Shown: positions 24,881-34,219 of the stretch, one piece after another | Position numbering within the stretch: the first letter of the stretch is position 1 | Layout of the letters: the number at the start of each line of letters is the position of its first letter | Assembly: GCA_051985675.1 (NCBI GenBank) | Contig: JBPYFJ010000139.1 | Location: 132,656 to 196,655 of the forward strand | Direction of reading: 5' to 3' | Length of the DNA stretch: 64,000 nt | Origin: JAFAXD01 sp051985675 | GTDB lineage: Bacteria > Pseudomonadota > Alphaproteobacteria > Rhizobiales > Xanthobacteraceae | The notes under the pieces: generated by a model | The model's input: only the letters and a program-made list of their open reading frames with translations | Told to the model about the DNA's origin: nothing | Database searches by the model: none | Program-made: the position numbers and the translations under genes

Positions 24881-25857
24881 CCCTGCGGTTCGATCTTCGC
24901 AATGCGGACGTATTCGCCCCAGGCCGCTTCTTCCTTGATGAACAACGCCTGGGCTGCGTCAGGCGTTGAGACAAACGGGTCGCCGCCGAACTTGTTGAGG
25001 AACTCGCGAGTATCGTCCATTGCGAGGATCTGGTTGAACCAAGCGTTAATCCGATCAATGGCTGGCCGCGGCGTCGCGCTCGGCAGCATCACCGCCCACC
25101 ATGAGGTCAGATCCATGCCCGGCACGCCGGATTCCGCCATGGTCGGAATGTCGGGGATCGCGCGAAGGCGCTGGCCGGAACTGTGCGCCAGGATGCGCAA
25201 GCGGCCTTCCCGCTGCTGCGCAAGTGAAAAGACCGGGTCGTGCATGCCATAGTCCACGCGACCGCTGGCCATATCATTCAGCGCGCCCGAGGAATCCTTG
25301 TAGCGCACCTCGACGGCCTCCACCCCGGTGATGGACTTGTACATCTCCCCCATGATGATGCCCGAGGTCGCGGCGGTCGCGTAGGTCGCGGCTTTGCCCT
25401 TCTGCTTCATGGCAGACGTGAGCGCGGGAACGTTCATGTACGGCGTCTTCGCATCGACCGTCAGCATGAATGCCTGCCGGTTGATCGTGGCTGCGAGCTG
25501 AAACGCCTTGAGAACGTTGACGGGGGGAACCTTGAACAGGTGCATCTGCGCGGCGGTGGCGCTGCCCGCGCTGAGATACATGGTGTAGCCGTCGGGCTTC
25601 GCTTGCGCCGTGTATTGTACTGCAATTGCGCCGTTGGCGCCCGACTTGTTTTCGACGATGACGGTACGGCCGGTAAGCGCACGCACTTTTTCGGCAAAGA
25701 AGCGCGTCAACACGTCGGCGCCGCTACCAGGGGGGAAACTGGTGACGAAGTGGAAGTCCTGGCTCGGATAGTCATCTGCGCGAGACGGGGTCACCACAAG
25801 CGCCATCGCAACAAAGACAGCTGTCGCGATGCACTGTGCGCCGCGATCCAACCTCAT
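24877..25857 (-). CDS. TctC/Bug-type binding protein, copy 10
   Basis: 326 residues. The leader is long (M-R-L-D-R-G-A-Q-C-I-A, then a hydrophobic run). The mature N-terminus reads Y-P-S-Q-D-F-H-F-V-T-S-F-P-P-G-S-G-A-D, unique in having V-T-S instead of I-C-A, so it lacks the Cys seen in most copies. It has H before D-P-V (G-M-H-D-P-V-F), like copies 1, 2 and 5. The ligand-facing W-W-A-V-M-L-P differs from the common W-F/W-A-A-M-V-P. A 111-base gap separates it from copy 9, one of the two larger gaps and a possible site for an internal promoter or processing signal. Confidence 0.9.
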   Translation of the reverse strand: MRLDRGAQCIATAVFVAMALVVTPSRADDYPSQDFHFVTSFPPGSGADVLTRFFAEKVRALTGRTVIVENKSGANGAIAVQYTAQAKPDGYTMYLSAGSATAAQMHLFKVPPVNVLKAFQLAATINRQAFMLTVDAKTPYMNVPALTSAMKQKGKAATYATAATSGIIMGEMYKSITGVEAVEVRYKDSSGALNDMASGRVDYGMHDPVFSLAQQREGRLRILAHSSGQRLRAIPDIPTMAESGVPGMDLTSWWAVMLPSATPRPAIDRINAWFNQILAMDDTREFLNKFGGDPFVSTPDAAQALFIKEEAAWGEYVRIAKIEPQG

Positions 25858-25968
25858 GGCGTCCTCCAGGTCTTTAGTATGCGCGATTGTCGGTCCGGCA
25901 TTTCAAGAAAGCAACGGTCATTGAGAGCGGACGGTCGTGTCATGGCAGGACCGCCTCGGAATCGGACC

Positions 25969-26952
25969 TCATCCCTGCGGCTCAATGTGGGCCGCGCGCA
26001 CGTACTCGCCCCAGGCTTCGATATCGTGCAGAAGCCGTGCCTGGCCCTCGTCCGGTGTCGTGATCCACGGGTCGCCGCCGATGCTGTTGAGAAATGTCTT
26101 GGCACCGTCCGTCGCGTCAAGTTTGTTGAACCATGCGTTGAGCTGATCCACGATCGGGCGCGGGGTGCCCATCGGCACCATGGCGGCGAACCAGCCGAGC
26201 AGATCCATCGGCACACCCGATTCGGTCATAGTGGGCAGTCCCGGACTGGCACTTGTCCGCTCGGCGGTGCTCACCGCCAAAATCCTCATCCGCCCTTCCC
26301 GGGCCTGCGTGGTGGCGAATACCGGATCGAACAGGGCATAGTCGAGCGCACCACTCTGCATGTCGTTGACGGTGTCGAACGCGGTCCGGTACGGCACCTC
26401 GACCGCCTGCAGGCCGGCACGCGCCTTGTAGATCGCGCCCATCACCTTGGCGGGCGGATTGGTGGTGGCATAGCTCGCCTTGTCCTTCTTGTCCTTGAGG
26501 TACCCAGTGAGTTCGGCGACGCTTCTCCACGGCCGGGTCGCGTCGACAACGAGCATGTACGGCTGCTTGTTGAGCGGCGCAGCGATCTGTATCGCTTTGC
26601 CGACGTCGACTGGCGGATTCTTGAACAAGTGCATGTTGGCAGCGATCGAACTCGCGCCCTGGATATAAACCGTGTATCCATCAGGTTTGGCGCGCGCCAC
26701 GTATTCGGTTGCAATATTGCTTACCGCGCCGGGCTTATTCTCCACGATGATGGTGCGGCCGATGACCGGCCGCAGCTTTTCCGCATAAAAGCGCACGAAG
26801 ATGTCGGCGCCGCTGCCCGCCGGGTAGGCGCAAACGAAATGCAAGTCCTGTGTCGGATAAGCTTGCGCAAGCGCCGACAAGGCCGAAAGGACGAACGCGA
26901 GGAGCGCCAGGAAAGCCGCGACCGCATGTGTCCGTTTCAAGTCGTTCTCCAA
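25969..26952 (-). CDS. TctC/Bug-type binding protein, copy 9
   Basis: 327 residues with a hydrophobic leader ending A-L-A-Q-A. The mature protein starts Y-P-T-Q-D-L-H-F-V-C-A-Y. F occupies the position before D-P-V (A-L-F-D-P-V-F). By hand alignment of 99 central residues it matches copy 6 at 66 positions but its immediate neighbour copy 8 at only 51 of 98, so it groups with copy 6. It carries P-W-R-S-V and K-D-K-K-D-K, giving a basic surface patch on the second lobe. All conserved glycines of the fold are kept; no lesion is seen. Confidence 0.9.
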   Translation of the reverse strand: MENDLKRTHAVAAFLALLAFVLSALSALAQAYPTQDLHFVCAYPAGSGADIFVRFYAEKLRPVIGRTIIVENKPGAVSNIATEYVARAKPDGYTVYIQGASSIAANMHLFKNPPVDVGKAIQIAAPLNKQPYMLVVDATRPWRSVAELTGYLKDKKDKASYATTNPPAKVMGAIYKARAGLQAVEVPYRTAFDTVNDMQSGALDYALFDPVFATTQAREGRMRILAVSTAERTSASPGLPTMTESGVPMDLLGWFAAMVPMGTPRPIVDQLNAWFNKLDATDGAKTFLNSIGGDPWITTPDEGQARLLHDIEAWGEYVRAAHIEPQG

Positions 26953-27014
26953 GCGGTGATTGTTCGAACCAATGGAGCCGCGCGCCGCACTTTTTTAGCC
27001 AACTGAGAGCGCGG

Positions 27015-27992
27015 TCATCCTTGCGGCTCGAGCTTGCCGATTCGCATGTACTCGGCCCAGGCCTTGTCGTCGGCGCGCAGTTTCTCTTGCGCCGCCTCAG
27101 GCGTCGCGATGAACGGATCGCTGGCAAAGCCGTTAAGGAACTTCTTGGTCTCCTCAGCCCCCGTCACCTGATCGAACAACTTGTTGAGCTGCGCGATGAT
27201 CGGCTTCGGGGTTTCCGCCGGCACCATGGCGGCCCACCAGAGACTCATGCTCGCGCCGGGAATGCCGGCTTCGACCATGGTGGGAAAATCGGGCGCGGCC
27301 GCTAGTCGCTGCTCGCTCGACACCGCCAGCACTCGCAGCTTTCCTTGCCGGTGTTGGGCAGTGGCAAACACCGGCTCCATCACCGCATAGTCGACCGTGC
27401 CACCGAGCATGTCGTTCATTACATCAGCCGACTGCTTGTAGTTCACTTCAACCGAGGTAAGCCCTGCGGCCGCCTTGTAGATCGCACCCAGGACGACACT
27501 GGCTGGGGCGCCGCTCCCGTAGGTCGCCCGATCACCTTTCTGCTTCATCGCGGCGGTCAATTCGGCGACCGTTTTCCACGGCTTGGCGGCGTCCACCACC
27601 AGCATGAAGGCCTGCTGATTGATGGTTGCGAAAATCTGAAAGACGTCGACGGTCGGAACCGGCGGCTTCTTGTAGACGTGCATGTTGGAGGCCAGCCCCG
27701 ACCCGCCGTGAACCAGAATCGTATAGCCGTCCGGCTTGGATTTCGCGACGTACTCGATAGCAATGTTGGCGCCGGCCCCGGGCCGGTTCTCGACCAAAAT
27801 GGTCCGACCAACGATCGGCCGCAGTTTTTCCGCGTAATAGCGCACGATGGTATCGGCGCCGGTGCCAGCTGGGAACCCGCAGATGAAATGCAGTTCCTTG
27901 CTGGGGTAATCCTGAGCGTTTACTGCGCCGGGCAGCGACAGCGCGGCTGGCAGCACCACGCGGGCCAGATACAGCAGCGTCCTGAATGTCAT
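27015..27992 (-). CDS. TctC/Bug-type binding protein, copy 8
   Basis: 325 residues. It is the most divergent member: the first loop reads P-A-G-T-G-A-D rather than G-S-G-A-D, the linker has K-K-P-P-V-P-T-V-D-V-F-Q, and the sensor position is M-E-P-V instead of x-D-P-V, so the conserved Asp is Glu. G-A-S-M-S-L-W-W-A-A-M-V-P replaces the usual P-M-D-L-x-G-W. Signal peptide ends A-V-N-A. The gap to copy 7 is only 10 bases. Together these suggest a different ligand from the other copies. Confidence 0.9.
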   Translation of the reverse strand: MTFRTLLYLARVVLPAALSLPGAVNAQDYPSKELHFICGFPAGTGADTIVRYYAEKLRPIVGRTILVENRPGAGANIAIEYVAKSKPDGYTILVHGGSGLASNMHVYKKPPVPTVDVFQIFATINQQAFMLVVDAAKPWKTVAELTAAMKQKGDRATYGSGAPASVVLGAIYKAAAGLTSVEVNYKQSADVMNDMLGGTVDYAVMEPVFATAQHRQGKLRVLAVSSEQRLAAAPDFPTMVEAGIPGASMSLWWAAMVPAETPKPIIAQLNKLFDQVTGAEETKKFLNGFASDPFIATPEAAQEKLRADDKAWAEYMRIGKLEPQG

Positions 27993-28002
27993 TATTTGTC
28001 TC

Positions 28003-28980
28003 TCATCCCTGCGGTTCGACGCGCGCCGCCCGCACGTAACCTTCCCAGTCTTTTATGTCCTGCAGAAGCGCGGCCTGCGCTTCGTCCGGCGTGCTCACAT
28101 TGGGATCACCGCCGAACTGGTTAAGGAACTGCTTCGCCTCCTCTGCTCCTATCACCTCAACGAACCATTTGTTGATTCGATCAATGGTTGGCCGCGGCGT
28201 GGCCGCCGGCACCATGGCGGCAAACCAAGTGGTAATGTGGATCGACGGGAACCCGAGTTCCACCATGGTCGGAAGCTGCGGTACGGCCTGCATTCGCTGC
28301 GGCGTACTCACCGCGAGGTTGCGGATGCGGCCTTCGCGCTCTTGGACCAGGGCGAACACCGGATCGACCACACCGAAATCGAGAGCGCCGCTCATAAAGT
28401 CGTTCAGGCTCTCGTTGGCGGTACGGTATGGAACGTCGACGGCCTTGACCCCGGTTGCGAGCTTGTAAAGCTCGCCCACAACTTTTCCGGTGACGTTCGA
28501 CTGCATGTAGCTCGCCTTCTCGCCTTTCCGCTTCATGCCTTCCGTCAATTCCGCAACGGTTCGGTAGGGCGACTGCGCCGGCACGGCCACCATGAACGGC
28601 TGCCGGTTGATTGTCCCGGCGACGAACAGGTCGCGCGCGGCATCGATCGGCGGCTTCTTGAGCAGCCACATGCTACCCGCTACCGTGCTCGCCGCGTGGA
28701 CGTAAATCGTGTACCCGTCCGGCTTCGAGCGCGCGGTATATTCGGCTGCGATCATGCCGGCGTTGCCGACTTTGTTTTCGACGAGAACAGGCCTGCCGGC
28801 GAGGGGACGAATCTTCTCGGCTACGTAGCGCACCAGCACGTCGGCCCCGCTGCCGGCCGGAAACGCACAGATGAAATGGATATCCTGGCTGGGATATTGC
28901 TGGGCCGAAGCCGTCACCCCGCTCACGAGCAGTATCGTTGCGGTCGCGACAAAAAAGAGCCGTTTGGCTAGTTGTTGCAT
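28003..28980 (-). CDS. TctC/Bug-type binding protein, copy 7
   Basis: 325 residues. Leader M-Q-Q-L-A-K-R-L-F-F-V-A-T-A, cleavage near V-T-A-S-A. V precedes D-P-V (G-V-V-D-P-V-F), and the following loop is V-Q-E-R-E-G-R rather than A-Q-Q-R-E-G-R. The W-F-A-A-M-V-P segment is preceded by H-I-T-T. Over 104 central residues it matches copy 4 at 69 positions but copy 11 at 55, so copies 4 and 7 form a pair although two other copies lie between them. It ends V-E-P-Q-G. Confidence 0.9.
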   Translation of the reverse strand: MQQLAKRLFFVATATILLVSGVTASAQQYPSQDIHFICAFPAGSGADVLVRYVAEKIRPLAGRPVLVENKVGNAGMIAAEYTARSKPDGYTIYVHAASTVAGSMWLLKKPPIDAARDLFVAGTINRQPFMVAVPAQSPYRTVAELTEGMKRKGEKASYMQSNVTGKVVGELYKLATGVKAVDVPYRTANESLNDFMSGALDFGVVDPVFALVQEREGRIRNLAVSTPQRMQAVPQLPTMVELGFPSIHITTWFAAMVPAATPRPTIDRINKWFVEVIGAEEAKQFLNQFGGDPNVSTPDEAQAALLQDIKDWEGYVRAARVEPQG

Positions 28981-29027
28981 GACGACCCTCCCTAAGCTGC
29001 GTTTTACCTCGACGCTCTGCTAGCTGT

Positions 29028-29999
29028 TCATCCTTGCGGCTCGATATTTGCCACCCGCACGTATTCGCCCCAATCCTTGATTTGCTGCAGAAACAGCGCT
29101 TGGGCGGCATCCGGCGTGCTGATGAACGGATCCGACGCGATCCGGTTCAGAAACATTCTGGTCTCGTCAGTTGCGACGATCTGACTGAACCAAGTGTTCA
29201 ATTGATCGACAATCGGACGTGGTGTGGCCGCGGGTACCATGGCGGCGAACCAGCCCATCAGGTTCATCGGATAGCCGACTTCAGTCATGGTCGGAAAATC
29301 CGGGTTGGCGCCGAGACGCTGCGCCGTGCTGACGGCGAGGATCCGAATTCGGCCTTCACGTGCCTGCGCTGTCGCAAACACGTTGTCGAACAACGCATAG
29401 TCGATGGTGCCGCTCGCCATGTCGTTGAGCGAATCCGACGCGGTGCGATAGTTGACTTCCACCGCCTGCAAGCCGGCCTGCTGTTTATAGATTGCGCCCA
29501 TGGTCTTGCCGACCGGGTTGGACGTCGCGTAGGTCGCCTTTGCCTGCCTGTCTTTCGCGTATGCCGTGACCTCCGCGACCGACATCCATGGCTTGCTCAC
29601 ATGCACCACGAACATGGTCGGCTGCTTGTTGATGGTGGCGGCGACCTGAATCGCGGTGCCGGCGTCGACCGACGGATGCTTAAACATATGCATGTTGGCG
29701 GCGAGCGCACTGGCGCCATGGATATAGATCGTGTGCCCGTCCGGCTTCGACCGCGCGACATACTCGGTGGCAATGTTGCCGATGGCACCCGGCTTGTTCT
29801 CGACGATCACAGTGCGGTTGAGCAACGGGCGCATCTTCTCGGCGAAATAGCGCACGATCACGTCGGCGCCGCTGCCGGCCGGAAACGCGCAGATGAAATG
29901 TACGTCCTGGGTGGGATATTGCTGAACGTAACCGGCGACGGGAGACAGGCTCACGGTCAACAGCGCCGCCGCGGCCAATCGATCGGCGATCCACCTCAT
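29028..29999 (-). CDS. TctC/Bug-type binding protein, copy 6
   Basis: 323 residues from ATG 29999; a longer open frame runs into copy 5 but would destroy the signal peptide (M-R-W-I-A-D-R-L-A-A-A-A-L-L). The first loop is P-A-G-S-G-A-D-V-I-V. The sensor position reads L-F-D-N-V-F, with Asn instead of Pro, which is how canonical Bug proteins read here. It pairs with copy 9 (66 of 99 aligned residues). The segment V-V-H-V-S-K-P-W replaces V-V-D-A-K-S-P-Y, so a conserved Asp is lost. A GGGAGG-like site precedes the start. Confidence 0.9.
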   Translation of the reverse strand: MRWIADRLAAAALLTVSLSPVAGYVQQYPTQDVHFICAFPAGSGADVIVRYFAEKMRPLLNRTVIVENKPGAIGNIATEYVARSKPDGHTIYIHGASALAANMHMFKHPSVDAGTAIQVAATINKQPTMFVVHVSKPWMSVAEVTAYAKDRQAKATYATSNPVGKTMGAIYKQQAGLQAVEVNYRTASDSLNDMASGTIDYALFDNVFATAQAREGRIRILAVSTAQRLGANPDFPTMTEVGYPMNLMGWFAAMVPAATPRPIVDQLNTWFSQIVATDETRMFLNRIASDPFISTPDAAQALFLQQIKDWGEYVRVANIEPQG

Positions 30000-30019
30000 C
30001 CGCCCTCCCTCTGGCTGGC

Positions 30020-30994
30020 TCAGCCTTGCGGCTTGAGCTTGGCAATCCGTACGTAGTCTTCCCAGTCGTGGATGTCCTTGAGCAGGCGCGCCTGGCCTTC
30101 GTCGGGCGTGCTGCTCCAAGGGTCGCCGCCATAATTCGTCAGAAATGTGCGGGTCTCGTCGGTCGCGAGGATCGCATTGAACCACCGATTGATCCGATCG
30201 ACGACCGGGCGTGGCGTCGCCGCCGGCACCATGGCGGCAAACCATCCCATTAGGTCCATCGGGTAGCCAAGCTCGCTCATGCTCGGAAACTCGGGCGCGG
30301 CGGCGAGCCTGCGAGCGGAGGCCACCGCCAGGATACGAAGCCGTCCCTCGCGCGCCTGCGACAACGCAAACACCGGATCATGGCAGCCGAAGTCGACGGT
30401 GCCGCTCGCCATGTCGTTGAGCGAATCTTGCGCCATCTTGTAGTTGACTTCGACTGCGGCCAGGCGGGCGGTCTCCTTGTAGATCGCGCACATGATGACG
30501 CCGGAATTGGCCGCCGTTGCATAGGTCGCCTTGTCACCGCGCTCGCGCGCGTGCTCGGTCAACTCGGCCAATGTCTTCCAGGGACGCTTGCCATCGACCA
30601 CCAGCATGAACGCTTGTCGGTTAATCGTGGCAGCAATCTGAATCTGCGTGCGGGCGTCGACCGGGTTGTTCCTGATGAGATGGTAGTTGGAGGCAAGCGT
30701 GTTGCCAGCATGGACAAAGATTGTGTAGCCGTCCGGCTTGGCGCGGGCCACATACTCGGTCGCGATGTTGCCGCCGGCGCCGGCCTTGTTCTCCACCAGC
30801 ACGGTATGGCCGGCCAGTGGACGCAGCTTCTCGGCGAAGTATCGCACCAGCACGTCGGCGCCGCTGCCGGGCGGAAACGCGCTGATGAGATGAACGTCCT
30901 GGCCGGGATAGGTCTGGGCGCAGGCGGGCGCTGCCAGCATCGCCAACGCAAGCGCACAGCCCGCGCCACAGGCCAGCGGTCGTGCCCGACTCAT
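30020..30994 (-). CDS. TctC/Bug-type binding protein, copy 5
   Basis: 324 residues with an Ala-rich leader ending A-C-A-Q. Distinctive features are H-L-I-S-A-F (Ser for Cys), I-R-N-N-P-V-D-A-R-T-Q in the linker, an unusual Cys in S-G-V-I-M-C-A-I-Y and another in F-G-C-H-D-P-V. It shares S-G-x-I-M and H-D-P-V with copy 10. The C-terminus is L-K-P-Q-G, a Lys replacing the Glu of most copies. The two Cys residues are not found in other copies and could form a disulfide in the periplasm. Confidence 0.9.
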   Translation of the reverse strand: MSRARPLACGAGCALALAMLAAPACAQTYPGQDVHLISAFPPGSGADVLVRYFAEKLRPLAGHTVLVENKAGAGGNIATEYVARAKPDGYTIFVHAGNTLASNYHLIRNNPVDARTQIQIAATINRQAFMLVVDGKRPWKTLAELTEHARERGDKATYATAANSGVIMCAIYKETARLAAVEVNYKMAQDSLNDMASGTVDFGCHDPVFALSQAREGRLRILAVASARRLAAAPEFPSMSELGYPMDLMGWFAAMVPAATPRPVVDRINRWFNAILATDETRTFLTNYGGDPWSSTPDEGQARLLKDIHDWEDYVRIAKLKPQG

Positions 30995-31018
30995 CGTCCT
31001 CCTCCGCGGTCCGAACCC

Positions 31019-32005
31019 CTACCCCTGTGGCTCGATCTTGGCCGCTTTGACGTAGCTTTCCCAGTCTTTCTGGTCCTTGGCGAGTTGCGCCTGCCCTTCT
31101 TCGGGGGTGGTGATCCAGGGGTCGCCGCCAAAGCTGTTGAGGAACTTCCTGGTCTCCTCAGTGGCCTCGATCTCATTGAACCATTTGTTGAGCTGATCGA
31201 CGATCGGCCGCGGGGTCGCGGCCGGCACCATGGCGGCAAACCAGCCGAATAGTTCAACGCCCGGCACGCCCTCTTCCGTCATCGTCGGCAGATTGGGCAC
31301 TGCCTGCATGCGCTTTGCGGTTGAGACCGCCAGCATCCGCCAGCGGCCAGCGTTGCTTTGGCTGATCGCGACAACCGGGTCCATCATGCCGTAGTCGATG
31401 ACGCCACTGGCGAAGTCGTTGATCGAATCGCTGGCGGTGCGATAAGGCACGTCGAGTGCTTTGACGCCGGTCGCGATCTTGTAAAGTTCGCCCATCACTT
31501 TGCCGGTGGTGTTCGATTCAGCATAGCTCGCCTTCTCGCCCTTTTGTTTCATCGCGGCTGTTAGCTCACCCAACGTCTTGTATGGGCTGTTGGCCGCCAC
31601 CACGACCATGAACGGCTGCTGATTGAGCGTCGCCGTTACCTGCAGATCCTTGGCCGGATTGATCGGCGGATGCTTGAACAGCCAGTAATTGGCTGCCGTC
31701 GACGATCCGGCATGGATGTGGATGGTATAGCCGTCGGGTTTGGCGCGCGCGGTGTATTCGGCCGCTATGTTTCCGGCGGCGCCGACCTTGTTCTCGACGA
31801 TCACTGGCTTGCCGGCGAGGGTGCGCAGCTTCTCGCCGAAGTAGCGCACCAGCACGTCAGCGCCGCTGCCCGCCGGAAACGCACAGATGATATGGATCTC
31901 GCGCGTCGGATAATCCTCGGCGCGCGCGCCCGCGGCGGTCAGCACCGCGGCCGTGAGCACGGCGACCAGTTTGAAAACGGACGATACTGGCACTCGCATT
32001 TTCAT
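31019..32005 (-). CDS. TctC/Bug-type binding protein, copy 4
   Basis: 328 residues. Leader M-K-M-R-V-P-V-S-S-V-F-K with cleavage near A-R-A-E. The mature start is D-Y-P-T-R-E-I-H-I-I-C-A-F. M precedes D-P-V (G-M-M-D-P-V-V), and the next loop is I-S-Q-S-N-A-G-R-W, lacking the R-E-G-R motif present in nine copies. It is most like copy 7 (69 of 104 aligned residues). It contains four K-x-K-G-E-K / K-D-Q-K type basic clusters, making it the most Lys-rich copy by eye. Confidence 0.9.
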   Translation of the reverse strand: MKMRVPVSSVFKLVAVLTAAVLTAAGARAEDYPTREIHIICAFPAGSGADVLVRYFGEKLRTLAGKPVIVENKVGAAGNIAAEYTARAKPDGYTIHIHAGSSTAANYWLFKHPPINPAKDLQVTATLNQQPFMVVVAANSPYKTLGELTAAMKQKGEKASYAESNTTGKVMGELYKIATGVKALDVPYRTASDSINDFASGVIDYGMMDPVVAISQSNAGRWRMLAVSTAKRMQAVPNLPTMTEEGVPGVELFGWFAAMVPAATPRPIVDQLNKWFNEIEATEETRKFLNSFGGDPWITTPEEGQAQLAKDQKDWESYVKAAKIEPQG

Positions 32006-32053
32006 GTCGCTTGATCCTCAGGATTCACATTCATTATTGCAGCTCGATCTGTC

Positions 32054-33040
32054 TCATCCCTGCGGAACGATCTTTGCGAGCCGCACGTAATCGGCCCAAT
32101 CCTTGACGTCTTTGACGAGACGCGCCTGAGCCTGCTCGGGCGTTTCGATCAGCGGGTCGCCCCCGAACTGACCGAGGAATGCTTTCGTTTCGCCCGAACC
32201 CACCACCTGTACGAACCATTTGTTGATCTGATCGAGGGCGTCCTTCGGCGTTCCGGCCGGAACCATGGCGGCCCACCAACCGGTGACATCCATGGGAACG
32301 CCTTGTTCGGCCATGGTCGGCAAGTCGCCGGTTGCCTGCAGTCGCTGCCCGCTGCTGATGCCGAGGATCCCCCAGTCGCCCTTCCGTTGCATGCTCAGTG
32401 CCTGCACCGGATCGGCGGAAGCAAAATCCAGCTGACCGCTCGCGAGGTCGTTGACCATATCGGCACCGGTCTTGTAGTCGACCTGCACAGCCTTGACGCC
32501 GGTCGTGTTGCGGTAGATTTCCGCCAGAATGGTCGAGCTCGGGTTGGAGGTTCCGTAGGTCGCCTTCTCGCCCTTCTCCTTCATGGCGGAGGTCAATTCG
32601 GCAAGCGTCTTGTAGGGTTTGCTCTGGTGAACGACGATCATGTAGGGCTGCCGGTTGATTGTCCCCGCGATTTGGATCTGCTTGGCCACGTCGACCGATG
32701 GCGCCTTGAGCAGGCTCATGCTGGCAGCCACGCCACTACCAGCGTGCACAAAGACCGTGTAACCGTCGGGCTTGGCGCGCGCCACATACTCCAACGCGAT
32801 ATGGCCGCCGGCGCCGACTTTGTTCTCGACAATGATGCTCTTTCCGGTGAGCGGCCGAACCTTCTCGGCAAAATAGCGCACCAGCACGTCAGCCCCGCTG
32901 CCCGGCGGGAACGCGCAGATAAAATGGATGTCCTGATTGGGATATTGCTGGGCCCACGCCGTCATTGGCGCCATCCCGAGGGTCACCGCCAGCGTCGCTG
33001 CCGGCGCGATGGAACGTAACCATGTCGATGAACGTTGCAT
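32054..33040 (-). CDS. TctC/Bug-type binding protein, copy 3
   Basis: 328 residues from ATG 33040, which has GGGAGGAAA before it; an upstream open frame lacks a leader and is rejected. Leader M-Q-R-S-S-T-W-L ends T-A-W-A-Q. It has the loop P-P-G-S-G-A-D-V-L-V like copies 1 and 2. The sensor position is F-A-S-A-D-P-V, then Q-A-L-S-M-Q-R-K-G-D-W-G-I-L, replacing L-R-I-L by W-G-I-L. It ends I-V-P-Q-G. A 127-base gap precedes it, the largest in the array. Confidence 0.9.
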   Translation of the reverse strand: MQRSSTWLRSIAPAATLAVTLGMAPMTAWAQQYPNQDIHFICAFPPGSGADVLVRYFAEKVRPLTGKSIIVENKVGAGGHIALEYVARAKPDGYTVFVHAGSGVAASMSLLKAPSVDVAKQIQIAGTINRQPYMIVVHQSKPYKTLAELTSAMKEKGEKATYGTSNPSSTILAEIYRNTTGVKAVQVDYKTGADMVNDLASGQLDFASADPVQALSMQRKGDWGILGISSGQRLQATGDLPTMAEQGVPMDVTGWWAAMVPAGTPKDALDQINKWFVQVVGSGETKAFLGQFGGDPLIETPEQAQARLVKDVKDWADYVRLAKIVPQG

Positions 33041-33167
33041 GTTACTTTCCTCCCGTTGAAAAAACAGGCGCGGCGTCGTTATCGTCGCCGCGCCATGTTG
33101 ACATGCAAAGGCTCGGACGTGACGCCTGCTGGGCATCAGCAAGCGCGCCCGATCGTCGCAGCAAAGA

Positions 33168-34163
33168 TCAGCCTTGCGGCTCGATTTTCGCGACTCCGAT
33201 GTACCGCTTCCAGTTCTCCACATCCTTCAGCAACCGCGCCTGCCCCTGCTCTGGCGTCTCAATCAGCGGATCGCCGCCGAACTTGTTGAGGAATGCCTTG
33301 GTATCCGGCGAGCCGACGACCGTCACGAACCACTTGTTGATCTGATCGACTACATCGTTCGGGGTTCCCTGCGGAACCATAGCGGCCCACCAGCCCGTGA
33401 GGTCCATTGGAACGCCCTGCTCCGCCATGGTCGGCAGGTCAGGTGTTGCTTCAAGGCGTTGCCCGGTGCTGACCCCGAGGATGCGCAGCCGCCCTTCGCG
33501 CTGTTGGGCCAGCGAATAAACCGGGTCGTGCATGCCGTAATCAATCGCTCCGCTAAGTTGATCATTGAGCGAGTCGACGGCGTTCTTGTAGTTCACCTCG
33601 ACCGCCTTCCCACCGGTCGCCACCTTGTAGAGTTCGCCCATCACCGTACCGGTGGGAGCGGCCGTGGCGTAGGTCGCCTTGTCACCTTTCTTCTTCATCG
33701 CCTCGGTCAATTCGGCGGTTGTTTTGTATGGTGACTTGGCGTCGACGACCAGCATGAACGGCTGCCGGTTGACGGTGCCGGCGATTTGAATCGCCTTGCC
33801 GGCGTCCGGAAACGGCGGCCTTTTGTAGAGCGACATCGCGGCAGCCACACCGCTGCCGGCATGGACAAAGATTGTATATCCGTCCGGCTTCAGCTTGCTG
33901 ACGTACTCCATCGCGATGTTGCCGCCCGCTCCCGACTTATTCTCCACGATGACGTTCTTGCCGGTGAGCGGGCGAACCTGTTCGGCGAAATAGCGCACCA
34001 GCACGTCGGCACCGCTGCCCGGCGGGAACGCGCAGATGAAGTGGATATCCTGGTTGGGGTACTGCTCCGCCTGTGCCGACAGCGGCAGCGCGGCCCCCAG
34101 CAGCATCGCCGGAAGCGCCGCGTAGGCAACACGTTTCACGCCATTGATCATCTCGATTTTCAC
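33168..34163 (-). CDS. TctC/Bug-type binding protein, copy 2
   Basis: 331 residues, the longest copy, with one extra residue in K-R-P-P-F-P-D-A-G-K. Two in-frame ATGs (M1, M5) give acceptable signal peptides; M1 is reported. H precedes D-P-V (G-M-H-D-P-V-Y). Of 99 aligned central residues 71 match copy 1, the highest of the three related pairs I aligned, and consistent with a more recent duplication of neighbours. It has R-Y-I-G-V-A-K-I-E-P-Q-G at the end. Confidence 0.9.
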   Translation of the reverse strand: MKIEMINGVKRVAYAALPAMLLGAALPLSAQAEQYPNQDIHFICAFPPGSGADVLVRYFAEQVRPLTGKNVIVENKSGAGGNIAMEYVSKLKPDGYTIFVHAGSGVAAAMSLYKRPPFPDAGKAIQIAGTVNRQPFMLVVDAKSPYKTTAELTEAMKKKGDKATYATAAPTGTVMGELYKVATGGKAVEVNYKNAVDSLNDQLSGAIDYGMHDPVYSLAQQREGRLRILGVSTGQRLEATPDLPTMAEQGVPMDLTGWWAAMVPQGTPNDVVDQINKWFVTVVGSPDTKAFLNKFGGDPLIETPEQGQARLLKDVENWKRYIGVAKIEPQG

Positions 34164-34219
34164 TCCGTCAATTCAAGTGCGTGGCACCATTGCCGACGCG
34201 CCGACCAGCATCAGCCAGC

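Noticed and set aside
25240..27006. Long open frame (588 codons) on the plus strand across receptor copies 10 and 9
   Set aside because: It is antisense to two well-supported binding-protein genes; in this G+C-rich DNA the opposite frame stays open because of codon bias. The product is Arg/His-rich and matches no family.
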